Shown: one piece after another, positions 5,058 to 5,223 of the stretch
Numbering within the stretch: position 1 is the stretch's first letter
Layout: each line of letters starts with the position of its first letter
Assembly (NCBI GenBank): GCA_026786155.1
Contig: JAJAYR010000214.1
Location: 1-5,223, forward strand
Length of the DNA: 5,223 bases
Reading direction: 5' to 3'
DNA from: Pyrinomonadaceae bacterium
GTDB lineage: Bacteria > Acidobacteriota > Blastocatellia > Pyrinomonadales > Pyrinomonadaceae
Notes under the pieces: model-generated
What the model saw: the letters and a program-made list of their open reading frames with translations, nothing else
What the model was told of the DNA's origin: nothing
Database searches by the model: none
Program-made: the position numbers and the translations under genes

Positions 5058-5223
5058 CTATTTCTTTTCGGCTTTATGCAATCGAATCGTTCCGAAAACA
5101 GTGTCGAAAGCGGCGGTTTCAACGATGCCCTTAAATCCCGCTTCCGCCATCAACTCCGGCAGTTTTCCCTGATAACTGTCTTTCGTCGTCGCGCCGTCGA
5201 GCCACTGAACCGGCAGCGACGCG
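5058..5223 (-). CDS. Class I SAM-dependent methyltransferase, partial (C-terminal 54 residues)
   Basis: Only the end of this gene is in the window. It reads WLDGATTKDSYQGKLPELMAEAGF, then the segment ETAAFDTVFGTIRLHKAEKK before a TAG stop at 5058-5060. The pattern LPxLMxEAGF...VxET..F.TVFGT.xL is the tail of UbiE-like class I methyltransferases that often accompany metal-transporter genes; the SAM-binding motifs would lie outside the window. Its stop is 7 bp before the cation-transporter ATG, so the two are almost certainly cotranscribed. The ribosome binding site for that transporter is weak (GTGGA next to the TAG), consistent with translational coupling. The substrate is unknown. Confidence 0.75.
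   Translation of the reverse strand, partial: ASLPVQWLDGATTKDSYQGKLPELMAEAGFKGIVETAAFDTVFGTIRLHKAEKK

Noticed and set aside
5051..5122. N-terminal extension of the cation transporter to ATG 5122.
   Set aside because: It would overlap the methyltransferase coding end by over 60 bases; ATG 5050 begins exactly at the HMA-like domain.
1..5223. tRNA, rRNA, CRISPR array, insertion sequence or attachment site.
   Set aside because: Read on both strands; no array of repeats, transposase reading frame, terminal inverted repeats or cloverleaf pattern was seen.

Overview
The window is a bacterial arsenic-resistance locus followed by a second, metal-related gene cluster. GC content looks near 50%, every gene uses bacterial signals, and most stop codons are TAA. 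The protein style (CVC-type ArsR with a CC tail, small Cys-rich secreted protein, LCCPFF-type small protein, MDCPSEE-type cation transporter) is what I would expect from Acidobacteriota or a similar soil phylum. That placement is tentative because the window holds no phylogenetic marker.

Layout, arsenic part (1-3568). A divergent regulatory region (about 3015-3111) separates arsR, on the + strand, from a leftward run of genes on the - strand: arsM (As(III) S-adenosylmethionine methyltransferase), a 64-residue unknown ORF joined stop-to-start to an AqpS-like aquaglyceroporin, a small LCCPFF-type protein interrupted by an in-frame TGA, arsC (LMW-phosphatase-type arsenate reductase), and a small secreted Cys-rich protein cut by the left edge. 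arsR ends at a recognisable intrinsic terminator (3540-3568).

How it works together (inference from family knowledge). ArsC reduces arsenate to arsenite. Arsenite can leave through the aquaglyceroporin or be methylated by ArsM, and methylated species may also pass the channel. ArsR senses As(III) and releases both divergent promoters. No ArsB or Acr3 pump is present in the window, so the channel is the only visible exit route.

Layout, right part (3583-5223). Three leftward genes form a probable operon: the C-terminal end of a class I SAM methyltransferase (cut by the right edge), a six-helix CDF-like cation transporter with an HMA-like N-terminal domain, and a membrane methyltransferase of the isoprenylcysteine carboxyl methyltransferase family (the CzcN/NccN type). 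This group converges on arsR and looks like a separate metal-resistance module.

Most unusual points: the in-frame TGA at 867-869 with a conserved-looking continuation to 795; the dense, overlapping promoter/operator architecture at 3021-3101; the possibly leaderless arsR with two separate cysteine pairs; and the degenerate metal sites of the cation transporter.
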